Notes: a model not told the origin generated them from the sequence alone. DNA of 64,000 bases from Candidatus Peregrinibacteria bacterium CG10_big_fil_rev_8_21_14_0_10_36_19 (GCA_002772535.1 PFDP01000014.1:62001-126000), one strand, 5' to 3'. Counted from the first letter of the stretch, positions 8,909 through 18,524 are shown. Numbers and translations: made by a program.

Positions 8909-10288
8909 ATGGAAAACAAGATGGAAAAAATAGTTGCATTGTCAAAACGAAGAGGTTTTGTCTTCGCTGGTTCAGAAATATATGGAGGTTTCGCAAACAC
9001 TTGGGATTATGGACCATACGGAATACAGCTCAAGAAAAATATTCAAGATTTCTGGTGGAAAACTTTTGTACAAGAAAGGCCAGATATTGTTGGGCTAGAT
9101 TCTTCAATCTTAATGAACCCAAAAGTTTGGGAGGCATCAGGCCATCTCGGATCATTTACAGACCCATTAATGGACTGTAAAAACTGTAAAGAAAGAATCA
9201 GAGGAGATAAACTAATAGAAGAAAATCTTGGTATAGAACAAGCGGCTGGAAAATCTTTAGAAGCTATAGGGCAAATTATAAAAGAGAATAATCTAAAATG
9301 TCCAAAGTGCGGAAAATGTGATTTCACAGAAGCACGTGCATTTAATATGATGTTTAAAACTCACCAAGGTGTAGTTGAAGAAACATCTACAGCTGCGTAC
9401 CTAAGACCAGAAACCGCTCAAGGAATATTTATAAATTTTAAAAACGTTCAGCAAAATTGCAGAATGCAAATTCCATTTGGCGTTGCTCAAATTGGAAAAT
9501 CATTCAGAAACGAAATTACACCTGGAAATTTTACATATAGAACAAGAGAATTTGAGCAAATGGAAATCGAATACTTCATAAACCCAAACAACAAAGAAGA
9601 TATTAAAGCAAAGTTTGAAGAATGGAAAAATCTTTCAAAACAATGGTTCCTTGATTTAGGAATCAAAGAGGAAATGCTAAGATTCCGCGAACACGAATCA
9701 GATGAATTATCCCACTATTCATCAATGACATTCGACGTAGAATACAAATTTCCATTTGGTTGGGGAGAGTTAATGGGTGTTGCATATAGAGGATGTTTTG
9801 ACCTAACACAACATCAAGAATTCTCAGGAAAAAACTTAGAATACACAGACCCACAAACAAACGAAAAATACATACCACATGTTATAGAACCCGCCTTTGG
9901 TCTTAGCAGAACAACGCTAATCACTTTATTAGATGCCTATGAAGAAGATGAGGTAGAAGGAGAAACAAGAGTTGTTATGAGATTTTCTCCAAAAATTGCA
10001 CCAGTAAAAGCTGCCATTTTCCCATTAATCAAAAAACCAGAACTACAAAAAGTGGCACAAGAGATATTCAACGACCTCAAAAAAGAATTTTATGTAGAAT
10101 ACGATGAATCCGGAGCAATCGGTAAAAGGTACAGAAGACAAGATGAAATAGGTACACCATTCTGCATCACAGTTGATTTCGACACACTTGAAGACAATTT
10201 TGTAACCTTAAGAGATAGAGACACCACTAAACAGGAAAAAATTCAAATTTCAGACCTCAAAGAAATACTCCGAAAAAAAATTCAATAG
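8909..10288 (+). CDS. glyQS: Glycyl-tRNA synthetase, alpha2 type
   Basis: Class II synthetase charging tRNA-Gly, of the single-chain dimeric form also found in archaea, eukaryotes and Gram-positives, not the alpha2beta2 form. Signatures: RRGFVFAGSEIYGG, a zinc knuckle CKNCKERI...CPKCGKCDF, PETAQGIF, motif 2 (FRNEITPGNFTYRTREFEQM) and a C-terminal anticodon domain (PVKAAIFPLIKK). I start it at the ATG 8909 (MENKMEKIVALS); the ATG at 8921 is equally possible, and the track start at 8879 adds ten atypical residues. Length is about 459 aa, normal for the family. Confidence 0.96.
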   Translation: MENKMEKIVALSKRRGFVFAGSEIYGGFANTWDYGPYGIQLKKNIQDFWWKTFVQERPDIVGLDSSILMNPKVWEASGHLGSFTDPLMDCKNCKERIRGDKLIEENLGIEQAAGKSLEAIGQIIKENNLKCPKCGKCDFTEARAFNMMFKTHQGVVEETSTAAYLRPETAQGIFINFKNVQQNCRMQIPFGVAQIGKSFRNEITPGNFTYRTREFEQMEIEYFINPNNKEDIKAKFEEWKNLSKQWFLDLGIKEEMLRFREHESDELSHYSSMTFDVEYKFPFGWGELMGVAYRGCFDLTQHQEFSGKNLEYTDPQTNEKYIPHVIEPAFGLSRTTLITLLDAYEEDEVEGETRVVMRFSPKIAPVKAAIFPLIKKPELQKVAQEIFNDLKKEFYVEYDESGAIGKRYRRQDEIGTPFCITVDFDTLEDNFVTLRDRDTTKQEKIQISDLKEILRKKIQ

Positions 10289-10290
10289 CA

Positions 10291-10319
10291 TTGCAAAATA
10301 AAGCCATTTCTGCTATAAT
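10291..10319 (+). promoter_or_regulatory. Extended -10 promoter of the VirD4-like gene
   Basis: TTGCAA (10291-10296), 17 nt, TATAAT (10314-10319), with a TGc extension just before the -10. It is a strong match, starting 3 nt after the glyQS stop. The start site near 10326 leaves about 16 nt of leader. Confidence 0.6.
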
Positions 10320-10341
10320 AATATGATTATTTAAAAAAGAA

Positions 10342-13011
10342 ATGAGCCAAATATTTGAAATTATTAAAGCGTATCCAATAGAACTATTTTTAGGGCTAAT
10401 AGTCCTATTTTTCAGTACAAAAATATTAGTTTGGGCGGTTAGAAATTTAAACCACTACAGACAATCAAAAAAACTTGTTTACCTAAAAATAACTCTTCCA
10501 AGGGAAGATTCACCTAAAGATAAAGAAAAAAGTACAGAAAAGGATTTTAAAGAAAAAATAGCGATAATGTCGCAATTTTTCAGAAATCTATATGAAACCA
10601 GAGAGTTAAACTATTCAAATAAATTTAGAGTAAAACTCTTCGCAAACAACATCTTCAGCTTTGAAATAGTAGCTAGCAACAAAATTATAGAATTTTACGT
10701 TACAACCCCAAAATACTACCAAGATATAGTAGAAAAACAGATAACTTCATACTATCCAGATGCTGATATTTTACCGCTAAAAACTTCCTACGAAGCAATT
10801 CCGGAAGGAAACAAAGTGAAAGGATACTATGCCTACACAGAGCAACCTTATTGGTTTCCAATTAAAACTTTTAAAGATATTGAAAACGACCCATTAAACG
10901 ATCTTTCAAACATTCTAACAAAATTAACATCAGAGGAAACTGCTGTAATACAAATGGTTGTAAGACCAAGCGGAAACGCATGGAACAAAAAAGCAACAGA
11001 GATTGGTGAAGCCTATTTTAAAGGAGAAAAGCAAGGTTGGAACATTCCAATTATTGGGCCAATACTCAATGTTTTCAAAGGAATAGTGCTAGGATATGAC
11101 AAAATGGAAACCGCAGACAAAAAGGGTGGAGGGTATGTGAGAATGTTGCAAAGTAAGGAAGAAGTCGCAAAAAAAATGGGTGAAAAAGCAACTCAGGCTG
11201 GATTTGATACAGTAATAAGACTTCTTGCAACAGCAAAAACAGAAAGCAGGGCAGAAGAAATTAGCAATAGTCTTATAGTAGGCTTCAGTCTATTTAAAAA
11301 TGAGGCATCAAATTGGCTACAAACGAAAAGAATTTTCCTCATTGACTTCATCAACGATAAAATTTTTGCTTTCAACTTTAAACACAGATTAATAGACACA
11401 AGAATTCCCTTAATGGGAGAAAAAAAATCATTACTAGGGGAAGATGAACTCTCAAGTATATTCCATTTTCCAAATAGTAAATACAATTACACACCAAGCA
11501 TCAATTGGATAGATTACAAAGTATTACCAGCTCCAGTAAACTTACCAACAGAAGGAATTTTACTTGGTCACAATGTATTTAGAGGTGAGAAAAAAGAAAT
11601 TAGGTTTCAAAAGAAAGACAGATCAAGACATCACTACATTGTCGGAAAATCTGGTTCAGGTAAATCTGCACTGCTTTCATATATGGCCAGACAAGACATT
11701 ATAAACGGTGAGGGAGTTTGCGTGATAGATCCCCACGGAGATTTGATAGAAGATCTACTTAATTACGTGCCAAAAGAAAGGGCTAAAGATGTAATTATTT
11801 TTGATCCATCAGATCAAGACAGACCAATGGGTCTAAATATTCTTGAAGCAGCGAGTTCAGCTGAACAAGATTTAGTATCCTCACAAGCAACAGAAATTTT
11901 TATTAAACTTTTTGGTGACGAAATCTTCGGGCCTCGTATTCAGCACTACTTCAGAAACGCCTGTTTAACCCTAATGGAAGATCAAGAAGAAGGAGCAACA
12001 CTTATTGACGTACCTAGAATATTTACAGACGATGCTTTTCTAAAATATAAAGTTAAAAAAGTTAAAAACCCAGTAGTAAAATCTTTTTGGCAAAATGAGT
12101 ATGCAAACACCGGCGACAGAGAAAGACAAGAAATGATTCCGTACTTCAGTTCAAAGTTTGGACCATTTATCACAAATACCATTATGAGAAATACAATTGG
12201 TCAAAAGGCTTCAGCTTTCGATTTTAGAAAAATCATGGATGAAGGAAAAATTCTATTCGTTAAATTAAGCAAAGGTAAAATTGGAGATCTTAATACTCAG
12301 TTACTTGGTTTAGTAATGGTGGCAAGATTACAAATGGCGGCAATGAGTCGTGCAGACATTCCAGAAGAACAAAGAAAAGATTTCTTTCTATATGTGGATG
12401 AGTTCCAAAACTTTGCTACAGACAGTTTCTGCTCAATTCTCTCAGAAGCGCGTAAGTACCGTCTTAATCTAATTATGGCACATCAATACATTGGACAGCT
12501 TACAGTCTCAAAATTTGGACAAACATCAACAAGAATTAGGGATGCAGTTTTTGGTAACGTTGGTACACTCTCATCATTTAAAATTGGTGCTGAAGATGCA
12601 GAATACATTGCCAAGGAATACGCGCCACTACTTACAGAACAAGATGTAATCGGAATATCTAATTACAAAATGTACACAAAGCTTAACATAAACAACACAA
12701 CTTCAAGACCATTCTCTATTTCCACAATATGGGATGAAACTGGTAAAAATCCTAAAATAGCATCAATCATTAAAGAATATTCAAGACTAAAACATGGTCG
12801 TAAAAAAGAGTTTGTTGAAGAAGAAATCACAACAAGAATTGGTATAGATATAGACGCACCAGAGGTAGACATTAGCAAATTACCAGGTCAACCAAATGCC
12901 GCACAAGCTCCAGAAGGTAATGCAATGGCAAGTATGCTCCAAGAGCAAACACAAACACCTGACGATCAATCAACACCCCAATCAGACGATAACACAACCC
13001 CACAAAGCTAA
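10342..13011 (+). CDS. VirD4/TraG-like type IV secretion ATPase
   Basis: 889 aa. One N-terminal membrane helix (about residues 10-30, LFLGLIVLFFSTKILVW) precedes a large extra domain (35-400) of unknown function. The P-loop ATPase of the HerA/VirD4 type follows: Walker A GKSGSGKSALL near 435, DPHGDLIEDLL, and Walker B FFLYVDEFQNF near 690 with a downstream sensor region. The last 60 residues are a Pro/Gln/Thr-rich tail. Such proteins recur in Patescibacteria with reduced type IV secretion or pilus machinery and are thought to couple substrates to a membrane channel. No VirB4 is nearby; a pilin-like gene lies at 37.6 kb. Confidence 0.82.
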   Translation: MSQIFEIIKAYPIELFLGLIVLFFSTKILVWAVRNLNHYRQSKKLVYLKITLPREDSPKDKEKSTEKDFKEKIAIMSQFFRNLYETRELNYSNKFRVKLFANNIFSFEIVASNKIIEFYVTTPKYYQDIVEKQITSYYPDADILPLKTSYEAIPEGNKVKGYYAYTEQPYWFPIKTFKDIENDPLNDLSNILTKLTSEETAVIQMVVRPSGNAWNKKATEIGEAYFKGEKQGWNIPIIGPILNVFKGIVLGYDKMETADKKGGGYVRMLQSKEEVAKKMGEKATQAGFDTVIRLLATAKTESRAEEISNSLIVGFSLFKNEASNWLQTKRIFLIDFINDKIFAFNFKHRLIDTRIPLMGEKKSLLGEDELSSIFHFPNSKYNYTPSINWIDYKVLPAPVNLPTEGILLGHNVFRGEKKEIRFQKKDRSRHHYIVGKSGSGKSALLSYMARQDIINGEGVCVIDPHGDLIEDLLNYVPKERAKDVIIFDPSDQDRPMGLNILEAASSAEQDLVSSQATEIFIKLFGDEIFGPRIQHYFRNACLTLMEDQEEGATLIDVPRIFTDDAFLKYKVKKVKNPVVKSFWQNEYANTGDRERQEMIPYFSSKFGPFITNTIMRNTIGQKASAFDFRKIMDEGKILFVKLSKGKIGDLNTQLLGLVMVARLQMAAMSRADIPEEQRKDFFLYVDEFQNFATDSFCSILSEARKYRLNLIMAHQYIGQLTVSKFGQTSTRIRDAVFGNVGTLSSFKIGAEDAEYIAKEYAPLLTEQDVIGISNYKMYTKLNINNTTSRPFSISTIWDETGKNPKIASIIKEYSRLKHGRKKEFVEEEITTRIGIDIDAPEVDISKLPGQPNAAQAPEGNAMASMLQEQTQTPDDQSTPQSDDNTTPQS

Positions 13012-13014
13012 AAA

Positions 13015-13091
13015 TGGTGTCAAGGGGGAGACTTGAACTCCCGACCTCAGGGTTATGAATCCTGCGCTCTAACCAGCTGAGCTACCCTGAC
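13015..13091 (-). tRNA. tRNA-Met, elongator (anticodon CAU)
   Basis: Reads GTCAGGGTAGCTCAGCTGG from 13091 on the minus strand; the acceptor pairs with CCTTGAC, then A and encoded CCA. The anticodon loop TTCATAA gives CAU. The paired first base pair (G1-C72) and the lack of three consecutive G-C pairs in the anticodon stem separate it from the initiator next door. It resembles Firmicute elongator tRNA-Met. tRNA-Ile2 (lysidine-modified CAU) cannot be fully excluded by eye. Confidence 0.88.
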
Positions 13092-13113
13092 ACATTTGCT
13101 TAAAAAGCATTTT

Positions 13114-13188
13114 TGGTTGCGGGGGGAGGATTCGAACCTCCGACCTCCGGGTTATGAGCCCGACGAGCTGCCACTGCTCTACCCCGCG
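13114..13188 (-). tRNA. Initiator tRNA-fMet (anticodon CAU)
   Basis: From 13188: CGCGGGGTAGAGCAGTGG, anticodon arm GTCGGGCTCATAACCCGGA, T arm GGAGGTTCGAATCCTCC, ending GCAACCA. The C1 x A72 mismatch and three G-C pairs flanking the CAU loop are the hallmarks of bacterial initiator tRNA. It is 22 nt upstream of the elongator tRNA-Met on the same strand, probably in one transcript. Confidence 0.96.
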
Positions 13189-13226
13189 ACATTGTGTAAA
13201 GAATCTAATACAAAACAACCTCAAAG

Positions 13227-13625
13227 TCAATTACCAAAAAAGAATTCCCACCACTGATCTAAGTTTGACATACCTGCATATTTAGCTACAGAAAGGCCAT
13301 CTAAATCACTTTCAGGATCAACCTGAGCCATAGCTTCTGATGACAAAATGATAACTTCTTCCCCAGGGTTAACCAGTCCCAAATTTTGTTTCGCAATCTT
13401 GTCTATATACTCTTCAGATGTAAAATACAGATAATCTTCATTCTTTTGTTTGTTATCAGCATCAATCGCCGCATTTTCAGCTTTAAAAGATTCAATATAA
13501 CTATCCACTTGGTAGCTATTATAAACATTCTTAGTAAGAGAATAAATTAAGTAACCAACAAGCAAAAACTCGATTATTATTATCAGCTTAGTAAAACTTG
13601 ATGTGTGAGAAAATCTTGAAGACAT
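13227..13625 (-). CDS. FtsB/DivIC-like septum formation protein
   Basis: 132 aa with one membrane helix (about 14-34, IIIIEFLLVGYLIYSLTK), a short extracellular coiled coil (about 40-65, ESFKAENAAIDADNKQKNED) and the family-like segment EEYIDKIAKQNLGLVNPGEEV (80-100). These bitopic proteins act with FtsL and FtsQ in the divisome at mid-cell. FtsL and DivIC are alike at this level, so no symbol is assigned. It is divergent from murC, which fits a cell-wall context, and the two tRNA-Met genes lie downstream on the same strand. Confidence 0.8.
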   Translation of the reverse strand: MSSRFSHTSSFTKLIIIIEFLLVGYLIYSLTKNVYNSYQVDSYIESFKAENAAIDADNKQKNEDYLYFTSEEYIDKIAKQNLGLVNPGEEVIILSSEAMAQVDPESDLDGLSVAKYAGMSNLDQWWEFFFGN

Positions 13626-13683
13626 GGCATAAAATTATCACAGTTTGTTTCTTTTTTTAAGCATTTTAGCTAAACTTCATACA

Positions 13684-14964
13684 ATGAAATTCACAGAAGC
13701 ACAAAAAATACATTTTGTAGGAATTGGAGGAATAGGGATGTCATCTATTGCTCAAATTATTAAAAGCCGCGGTGCAGACATCTCAGGTTCCGACAGTACA
13801 CCCTCCGATATTACAAAAACACTGGAGTCTTTTGCGGTAATATTCAACAAGCACTCCAAGGAAAATGTTCCTGAGGATACAGACCTTGTAGTTTATTCGC
13901 CTGCAGTGCCATCAGACAATCCAGAGATTATAAAAGCAAAAGAAAAAAATATACCAACTATTTCATACTCAGAGGCTCTCGGGCACCTCAGTGAAGAGTA
14001 TTTCACTATAGCCATTGCAGGAACACATGGAAAATCTACAACAACAGCAATGACATCTTTATCTCTAGAATCGCTAGACCCAACTGTCGTAATAGGGACA
14101 AAATTCAACTTCTTCAATAATACAAATTATAGAATAGGAAAAAGTAAGTATTTAATAATAGAAGCCTGTGAATACAAAGAAACATTTTTACATGTCAGTC
14201 CAAATATTTTAATCATCACTAATATTGAAGCGGATCATCTGGATTACTTTAAAAATGAAGAGAACTATGTAAATGCATATCGAAAATTAGTAAAAAAACT
14301 CAACAAAGAAGATGTCTTAATAATTAACTCAAACGATAAACACTCCATTGATGTATCACAAGACTCAAAATCAAAAGTTATTAAATGGCTAAAACCAAAC
14401 ACCAATTTAAAACCACAGGTGCCAGGAGAGTTTAATATAGAAAATGCAACCTTTGCATATTATGCCGCAAAGGAGCTTAACATAGAAAATTCAGAGATCA
14501 TTCAGCAAATATCTAAGTTTCAAGGTACATGGCGCAGAATGGAAAGAAAGGGAGCTATTTTTAATACAGCAGAGTTTATCGACGATTACGCCCACCATCC
14601 AACAGAAATCCGAGCAACCCTAAAAGCCCTAAGGGAAGAAAATCCTAGTTCAAAAATACTATGCATATATCAACCACATCAACACTCTAGAACCAAATAT
14701 TTCCTTGAAGAATTTGGAAAGGCATTCAAAGATGCAGATCAAGTACTAATCCCAGATATATACAAAGTGAGAGATGAAGACTCGGACGTTAAAGAGGCAA
14801 CAACAGAGTCATTAGTAAATGAAATATCAAAACATCACAAAAATGTAATAAACGGCGGGGGACTAAAAAGTACGGCAGAATTCATAAAAAACAACCATCA
14901 AAACTACGACCTAATAATCACAATGGGAGCGGGAAATATAACAGATATATACAAACAGCTCTAA
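13684..14964 (+). CDS. murC: UDP-N-acetylmuramate--L-alanine ligase
   Basis: Cytoplasmic Mur ligase that adds L-Ala to UDP-MurNAc using ATP. The N-terminal Rossmann motif HFVGIGGIGMSSIAQI (about 8-23) and DISGSD are typical of MurC. The P-loop is GTHGKSTTTAM near 112, EADHLDYF follows near 180, and DDYAHHPTEI near 300. The ATG at 13684 gives 426 aa, slightly shorter than E. coli MurC; the track start at 13645 is 13 residues longer and unlike the family. TAAACT ends 7 nt before the ATG, so the mRNA may be leaderless. The stop overlaps the cysS stop by 4 nt. Confidence 0.95.
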   Translation: MKFTEAQKIHFVGIGGIGMSSIAQIIKSRGADISGSDSTPSDITKTLESFAVIFNKHSKENVPEDTDLVVYSPAVPSDNPEIIKAKEKNIPTISYSEALGHLSEEYFTIAIAGTHGKSTTTAMTSLSLESLDPTVVIGTKFNFFNNTNYRIGKSKYLIIEACEYKETFLHVSPNILIITNIEADHLDYFKNEENYVNAYRKLVKKLNKEDVLIINSNDKHSIDVSQDSKSKVIKWLKPNTNLKPQVPGEFNIENATFAYYAAKELNIENSEIIQQISKFQGTWRRMERKGAIFNTAEFIDDYAHHPTEIRATLKALREENPSSKILCIYQPHQHSRTKYFLEEFGKAFKDADQVLIPDIYKVRDEDSDVKEATTESLVNEISKHHKNVINGGGLKSTAEFIKNNHQNYDLIITMGAGNITDIYKQL

Positions 14965-16346
14965 ACCCTTTTCCACAAAGTTCCATTTGGCGTATCATCC
15001 AATTCAATACCACGACTTTTTAAATCATCACGAATAGAGTCAGACTTCGCCCAATCTTTATTTGCACGAGCCTCTTCACGCTCCTTTATGAGCGCTTCAA
15101 TTTCATCATCAATAGTCTCATTTTCAGGTATCAAAACTGCGAAAACTTTATCAACCGCAGAAATAGCCTCCAAAGCAGACTGAACCTGATCAGAAGTTAA
15201 AGTTCCAAGAGTACTCATAGAGTTTATAGAGCTAATCATGTGAAAAACTGCACCAAGGCCTCCGGAAGTATCAAAGTCATTATCCATAGAGTCAGCAAAA
15301 CTCTCTAAACATTCTTTACCCCAAAGACCATCACCATTCCCATCTGGTAGCGTAGATAAATCTAAATCTGCATAATACCGATAAAAGTTATGAATTCTTT
15401 CTAGACCAGCCTTTGCCTGATCCAACAAAACATCTGAAAAATTAACAGGATTACGATAGTGAGTTTGCAAAAACATAAATCTCACAACCCTAGGATCATA
15501 TTTTTGAAAGATCTCCCTAAGTGTAAAAAAGTTCCCAAGACTCTTACTCATTTTCTCATTATCAATCTGTATGAATCCATTATGCATCCAATGTTGAGCA
15601 AATGAGTCTTCACCAAAAACCGCACAAGACTGAGCAACCTCACATTCATGATGAGGAAATTTAAGATCAAGACCACCACCGTGTATATCAAACTTTTCAC
15701 CCAACTCCGCAAAACTCATAGCACTACATTCAATATGCCAACCTGGTCTACCGTCACCCCATGGACTCGGCCAAAAAGGCTCACCATCTTTTTTAAACTT
15801 CCACAAAACAAAATCTTGAGGATTCCTCTTAGAATCTTTTACATCAACTCTTGATCCCATTTGTAATTCATCCAAATTTTGCCCAGAAAATTCACCATAT
15901 TTCTCATAACTCGAAACATCAAAGTAAACACCATCATCAAGTGAATAAACATGACCTCGCTCTTCAAGTTTAGAAATTATATCAATCATTCCCTCAATGT
16001 AATCAGTAGCTTTTGGCTGAACAGTTGGGATCATAACACCCAATTTTCCATAATCCTCAGCATACTCTGGAATAATTTTATTAGCCAATTCAGGCACTGT
16101 AATAGACTCATCATTAGCCCTATTAATCATTTTATCGTCAATGTCAGTATAGTTGGACACAAATTTCACCTCGAAACCCTTAAATAAAAAATATCTACGC
16201 ATAACATCGAAAGAAACTGCACTTCTTCCGTGCCCAAGATGTGCCAAATCATAAACAGTTGGTCCACAAACATACATTGATATTTCTCCATCAACTAAAG
16301 GTGTAAACTCAATTTTCTTACTCAAATGTGTGTCAAAGATTTTCAT
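14961..16346 (-). CDS. cysS: Cysteinyl-tRNA synthetase
   Basis: Class I synthetase for Cys, 461 aa, normal length. Zinc ligand and HIGH region YVCGPTVYDLAHLGHGRS near 27-45, further zinc ligands in WHIECSAMS and HHECEVAQS (about 205-240), and the KMSKS loop NEKMSKSLGNFFT near 268. The C-terminal DALR-type helical domain is present. Its ATG overlaps the yggT stop by 4 nt, so it is the last gene of a coupled three-gene unit (surface protein, yggT, cysS). Confidence 0.97.
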   Translation of the reverse strand: MKIFDTHLSKKIEFTPLVDGEISMYVCGPTVYDLAHLGHGRSAVSFDVMRRYFLFKGFEVKFVSNYTDIDDKMINRANDESITVPELANKIIPEYAEDYGKLGVMIPTVQPKATDYIEGMIDIISKLEERGHVYSLDDGVYFDVSSYEKYGEFSGQNLDELQMGSRVDVKDSKRNPQDFVLWKFKKDGEPFWPSPWGDGRPGWHIECSAMSFAELGEKFDIHGGGLDLKFPHHECEVAQSCAVFGEDSFAQHWMHNGFIQIDNEKMSKSLGNFFTLREIFQKYDPRVVRFMFLQTHYRNPVNFSDVLLDQAKAGLERIHNFYRYYADLDLSTLPDGNGDGLWGKECLESFADSMDNDFDTSGGLGAVFHMISSINSMSTLGTLTSDQVQSALEAISAVDKVFAVLIPENETIDDEIEALIKEREEARANKDWAKSDSIRDDLKSRGIELDDTPNGTLWKRV

Positions 16347-16663
16347 AGAAAGCTGATCAAAATTTTAATTAATAATTTAGACAAAATATCCACAGCAAAT
16401 AAAACAATGATAGCCGACAAATCAAGCATACCAATTTGATGAGGAATTTTCTTAGCAATATTCAAAACAGGATCTGTTAATTCAAATAAAATCCTCACGA
16501 TCGCATTACCAGAGCGGGGATTGGTTCCCATTGTAAGCCACGAAGAAATGATTCTGGCAATCATTAACCAATAAATGATCTGTGAAAGAACATTTATAAA
16601 GTGAGCTAAGAAAAGTATTATTTGAGTTTTTAACATACGCTTATTTCTAAGCGATCTTATCAA
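16343..16663 (-). CDS. YggT family membrane protein
   Basis: 106 aa with two hydrophobic segments (about 12-37 and 75-105). The family signature is visible: IIYWLMIARIISSWL, followed by NPRSGNAIVRILFELTDPVL. YggT proteins are small inner-membrane proteins; links to osmotic stress and cell division have been proposed, but the biochemical role is not settled. It overlaps the upstream surface-protein gene and the downstream cysS gene by 4 nt each. Confidence 0.88.
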   Translation of the reverse strand: MIRSLRNKRMLKTQIILFLAHFINVLSQIIYWLMIARIISSWLTMGTNPRSGNAIVRILFELTDPVLNIAKKIPHQIGMLDLSAIIVLFAVDILSKLLIKILISFL

Positions 16664-18495
16664 CTTCTTTCCCTAATTTCAACTCGACGCCTAAAAGTCG
16701 AAGAATAAAAGCTGGCTCCAATGAAAGCAATAAATACTAGCCAAGCCATTTCAGGTCCAGTATCACTAACAGAATTGTTTGGATCAATAAGCGAATCGTT
16801 TCCAGCAATACCACCTTGAACGTCAGGAGAAGGCACATTGGCAACCAAAGCAGATGGAGTAGCTTCCACAATATTACTTAAGCTAGGGCTAATATTACCC
16901 TTTTTATCAACTGCAGCGACACCCAAATAGTATTTCGTATCATTTTTTAAGTTAGGAATATACCAAGTAGTAGATGCAGTAAAAGTATCAATTGCTTCTG
17001 TTAACTTTGAAGGTGAAACTCCATAGTAGATTCTGTAATTTTGAATTCCACTTCCGGCGATTGAAGGGGCCTTCCAAGTTAAACTAATCCTATGATCAGA
17101 AGCCTGAGCCTTAAGCTCGCTTACATTTCCAACTTCAGCAACAGTTCCATCAGAATTCACAGTCCCAACAGGCACATTTGCTTTAGAATCTAACCTTGTT
17201 TCGTTTCCTAATTGGTCTACAAGAATAAAATCAACAGGATAATTACCATCCGTAAGTGGTACAGCAAAATCAGCTTCATAATAACCATTACCGCTGTCAG
17301 ACATTTGATAGATATTGCTTTGAAATAGAGCTGCGGCCTGCAATAAACTCTCTGTGGTATATAGTTTTACTTTAACGGTTGTGCCAGGAGAAGGATTGGA
17401 AGGCATAATTTCCACTTTATTTAAAGTAGGGGCAGATGTGTCAATTTTTACTAAAACAGTAGCAGTTTCACGAACAACTGTTCCAAAGCTATCAACTTCA
17501 ACAACTCTAAAATTATGATCACCATCACTCAAACCAGAGACGGTATAACTATAATTACCAGTAACATCAGCAATTAAAGAAGTTAGCTTCAACTGACCAT
17601 CAAATAAGTCTAATTTAGCACCAGGGACAGCCTTACCACTAATTACTTGAGTATTATTACTGTAGGTGCCAGCTACAGGGTTAGAAATATTAAATGCACC
17701 AGAGTTAGAGCTTCCTCCACTTACAGAAGCTAACACCTTAAAATCTTGAGATCCTACAAGTGCAAAATTTTTCATATCCCTAACTTCAACAGTATAGTTT
17801 CCTGGAACTTGAAAAGTAGTAGCAAGACTAAATGTATGAGACCCCTGATCCTGAACTGTAAATGTATAATCACTTGGCAAAATAGCATTGCTAGCGTTAC
17901 CACTAACAACAGAGAATCTAATTTGGCCATCATAAGAAGTAACAACGTCGCCCATCGAATCTTTAGCGCTCACAGTAAAAGTTACGCTTTTTCCAGCAAC
18001 GATAGAAGCAGGTAAATTCTCAAATTTAAAACCATCAATTACAGAAGAAGAATTACCGCTAGCTAAAAAAGTAGTAGCGCCAGAGTAATTATTGTTAAAA
18101 ATATACTGAGAATCATTAAAATAAAGAACTTTCGCTTTTGCATCTAAAATTTTATCAGCAGTTACATCATATATAGAATATGTAACAGGACCTTTAGTCG
18201 AACTAGAAACTCGGAAGATAATTTCACCTTTGGAATTAGTTGTGTTTGAGGAGTAAAAACTAACACTTGTTCCAGCAACACTAGGAATTAAACGCATTTC
18301 ATGACCAGAAACCGGCAACCCTTTATCATCAACAAGTTTCACATTCACAAAAGCAAATCCATTAATATTCTTAACTACCTGCTCACTAGGGAAAACAACA
18401 GATGATTTAGAAGAAACAGATCCAGCATAAGCCATTCCAACAAACGAAAGAGCTAAAATTACAGAAATCACTATTTTTGAGAACATTTTTTTCAT
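16660..18495 (-). CDS. Secreted/anchored surface protein with Ig-like repeats and an FN3 domain
   Basis: About 611 aa from the ATG at 18495. The TTG in the track (18519) sits inside a TATAAT box and cannot be the start. A signal peptide is clear (MKKMFSKIVISVILALSFVGMAYA). A large Ser/Thr/Asn/Gly-rich ectodomain contains Ig-like or big-type modules, for example GKAVPGAKLDLFDGQ and VSGLSDGDHNFRVVEVD. A fibronectin type III domain (SDHRISLTWKAPSIAG, KYYLGVAAVDKKGN) spans about 460-550. One C-terminal membrane helix (MAWLVFIAFIGASFYSS) is followed by a basic tail (RRRVEIRERS), so it is wall-facing and membrane-anchored. It may act in adhesion to a host cell, which is inference. Confidence 0.85.
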   Translation of the reverse strand: MKKMFSKIVISVILALSFVGMAYAGSVSSKSSVVFPSEQVVKNINGFAFVNVKLVDDKGLPVSGHEMRLIPSVAGTSVSFYSSNTTNSKGEIIFRVSSSTKGPVTYSIYDVTADKILDAKAKVLYFNDSQYIFNNNYSGATTFLASGNSSSVIDGFKFENLPASIVAGKSVTFTVSAKDSMGDVVTSYDGQIRFSVVSGNASNAILPSDYTFTVQDQGSHTFSLATTFQVPGNYTVEVRDMKNFALVGSQDFKVLASVSGGSSNSGAFNISNPVAGTYSNNTQVISGKAVPGAKLDLFDGQLKLTSLIADVTGNYSYTVSGLSDGDHNFRVVEVDSFGTVVRETATVLVKIDTSAPTLNKVEIMPSNPSPGTTVKVKLYTTESLLQAAALFQSNIYQMSDSGNGYYEADFAVPLTDGNYPVDFILVDQLGNETRLDSKANVPVGTVNSDGTVAEVGNVSELKAQASDHRISLTWKAPSIAGSGIQNYRIYYGVSPSKLTEAIDTFTASTTWYIPNLKNDTKYYLGVAAVDKKGNISPSLSNIVEATPSALVANVPSPDVQGGIAGNDSLIDPNNSVSDTGPEMAWLVFIAFIGASFYSSTFRRRVEIRERS

Positions 18496-18518
18496 TTGTG
18501 TTTTTATTTTTTCATACA

Positions 18519-18524
18519 ATTATA
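18519..18524 (-). promoter_or_regulatory. -10 box of the surface-protein operon
   Basis: Perfect TATAAT on the minus strand, predicting a start near 18512 and about 17 nt of A-rich leader before the ATG at 18495. It decides the start codon of the surface-protein gene. Confidence 0.5.

Noticed and set aside
13015-13188. Both CAU tRNAs as duplicated initiators
   Set aside because: Only the one at 13114-13188 has the C1 x A72 mismatch and three G-C pairs in the anticodon stem; the other has a paired first base pair.
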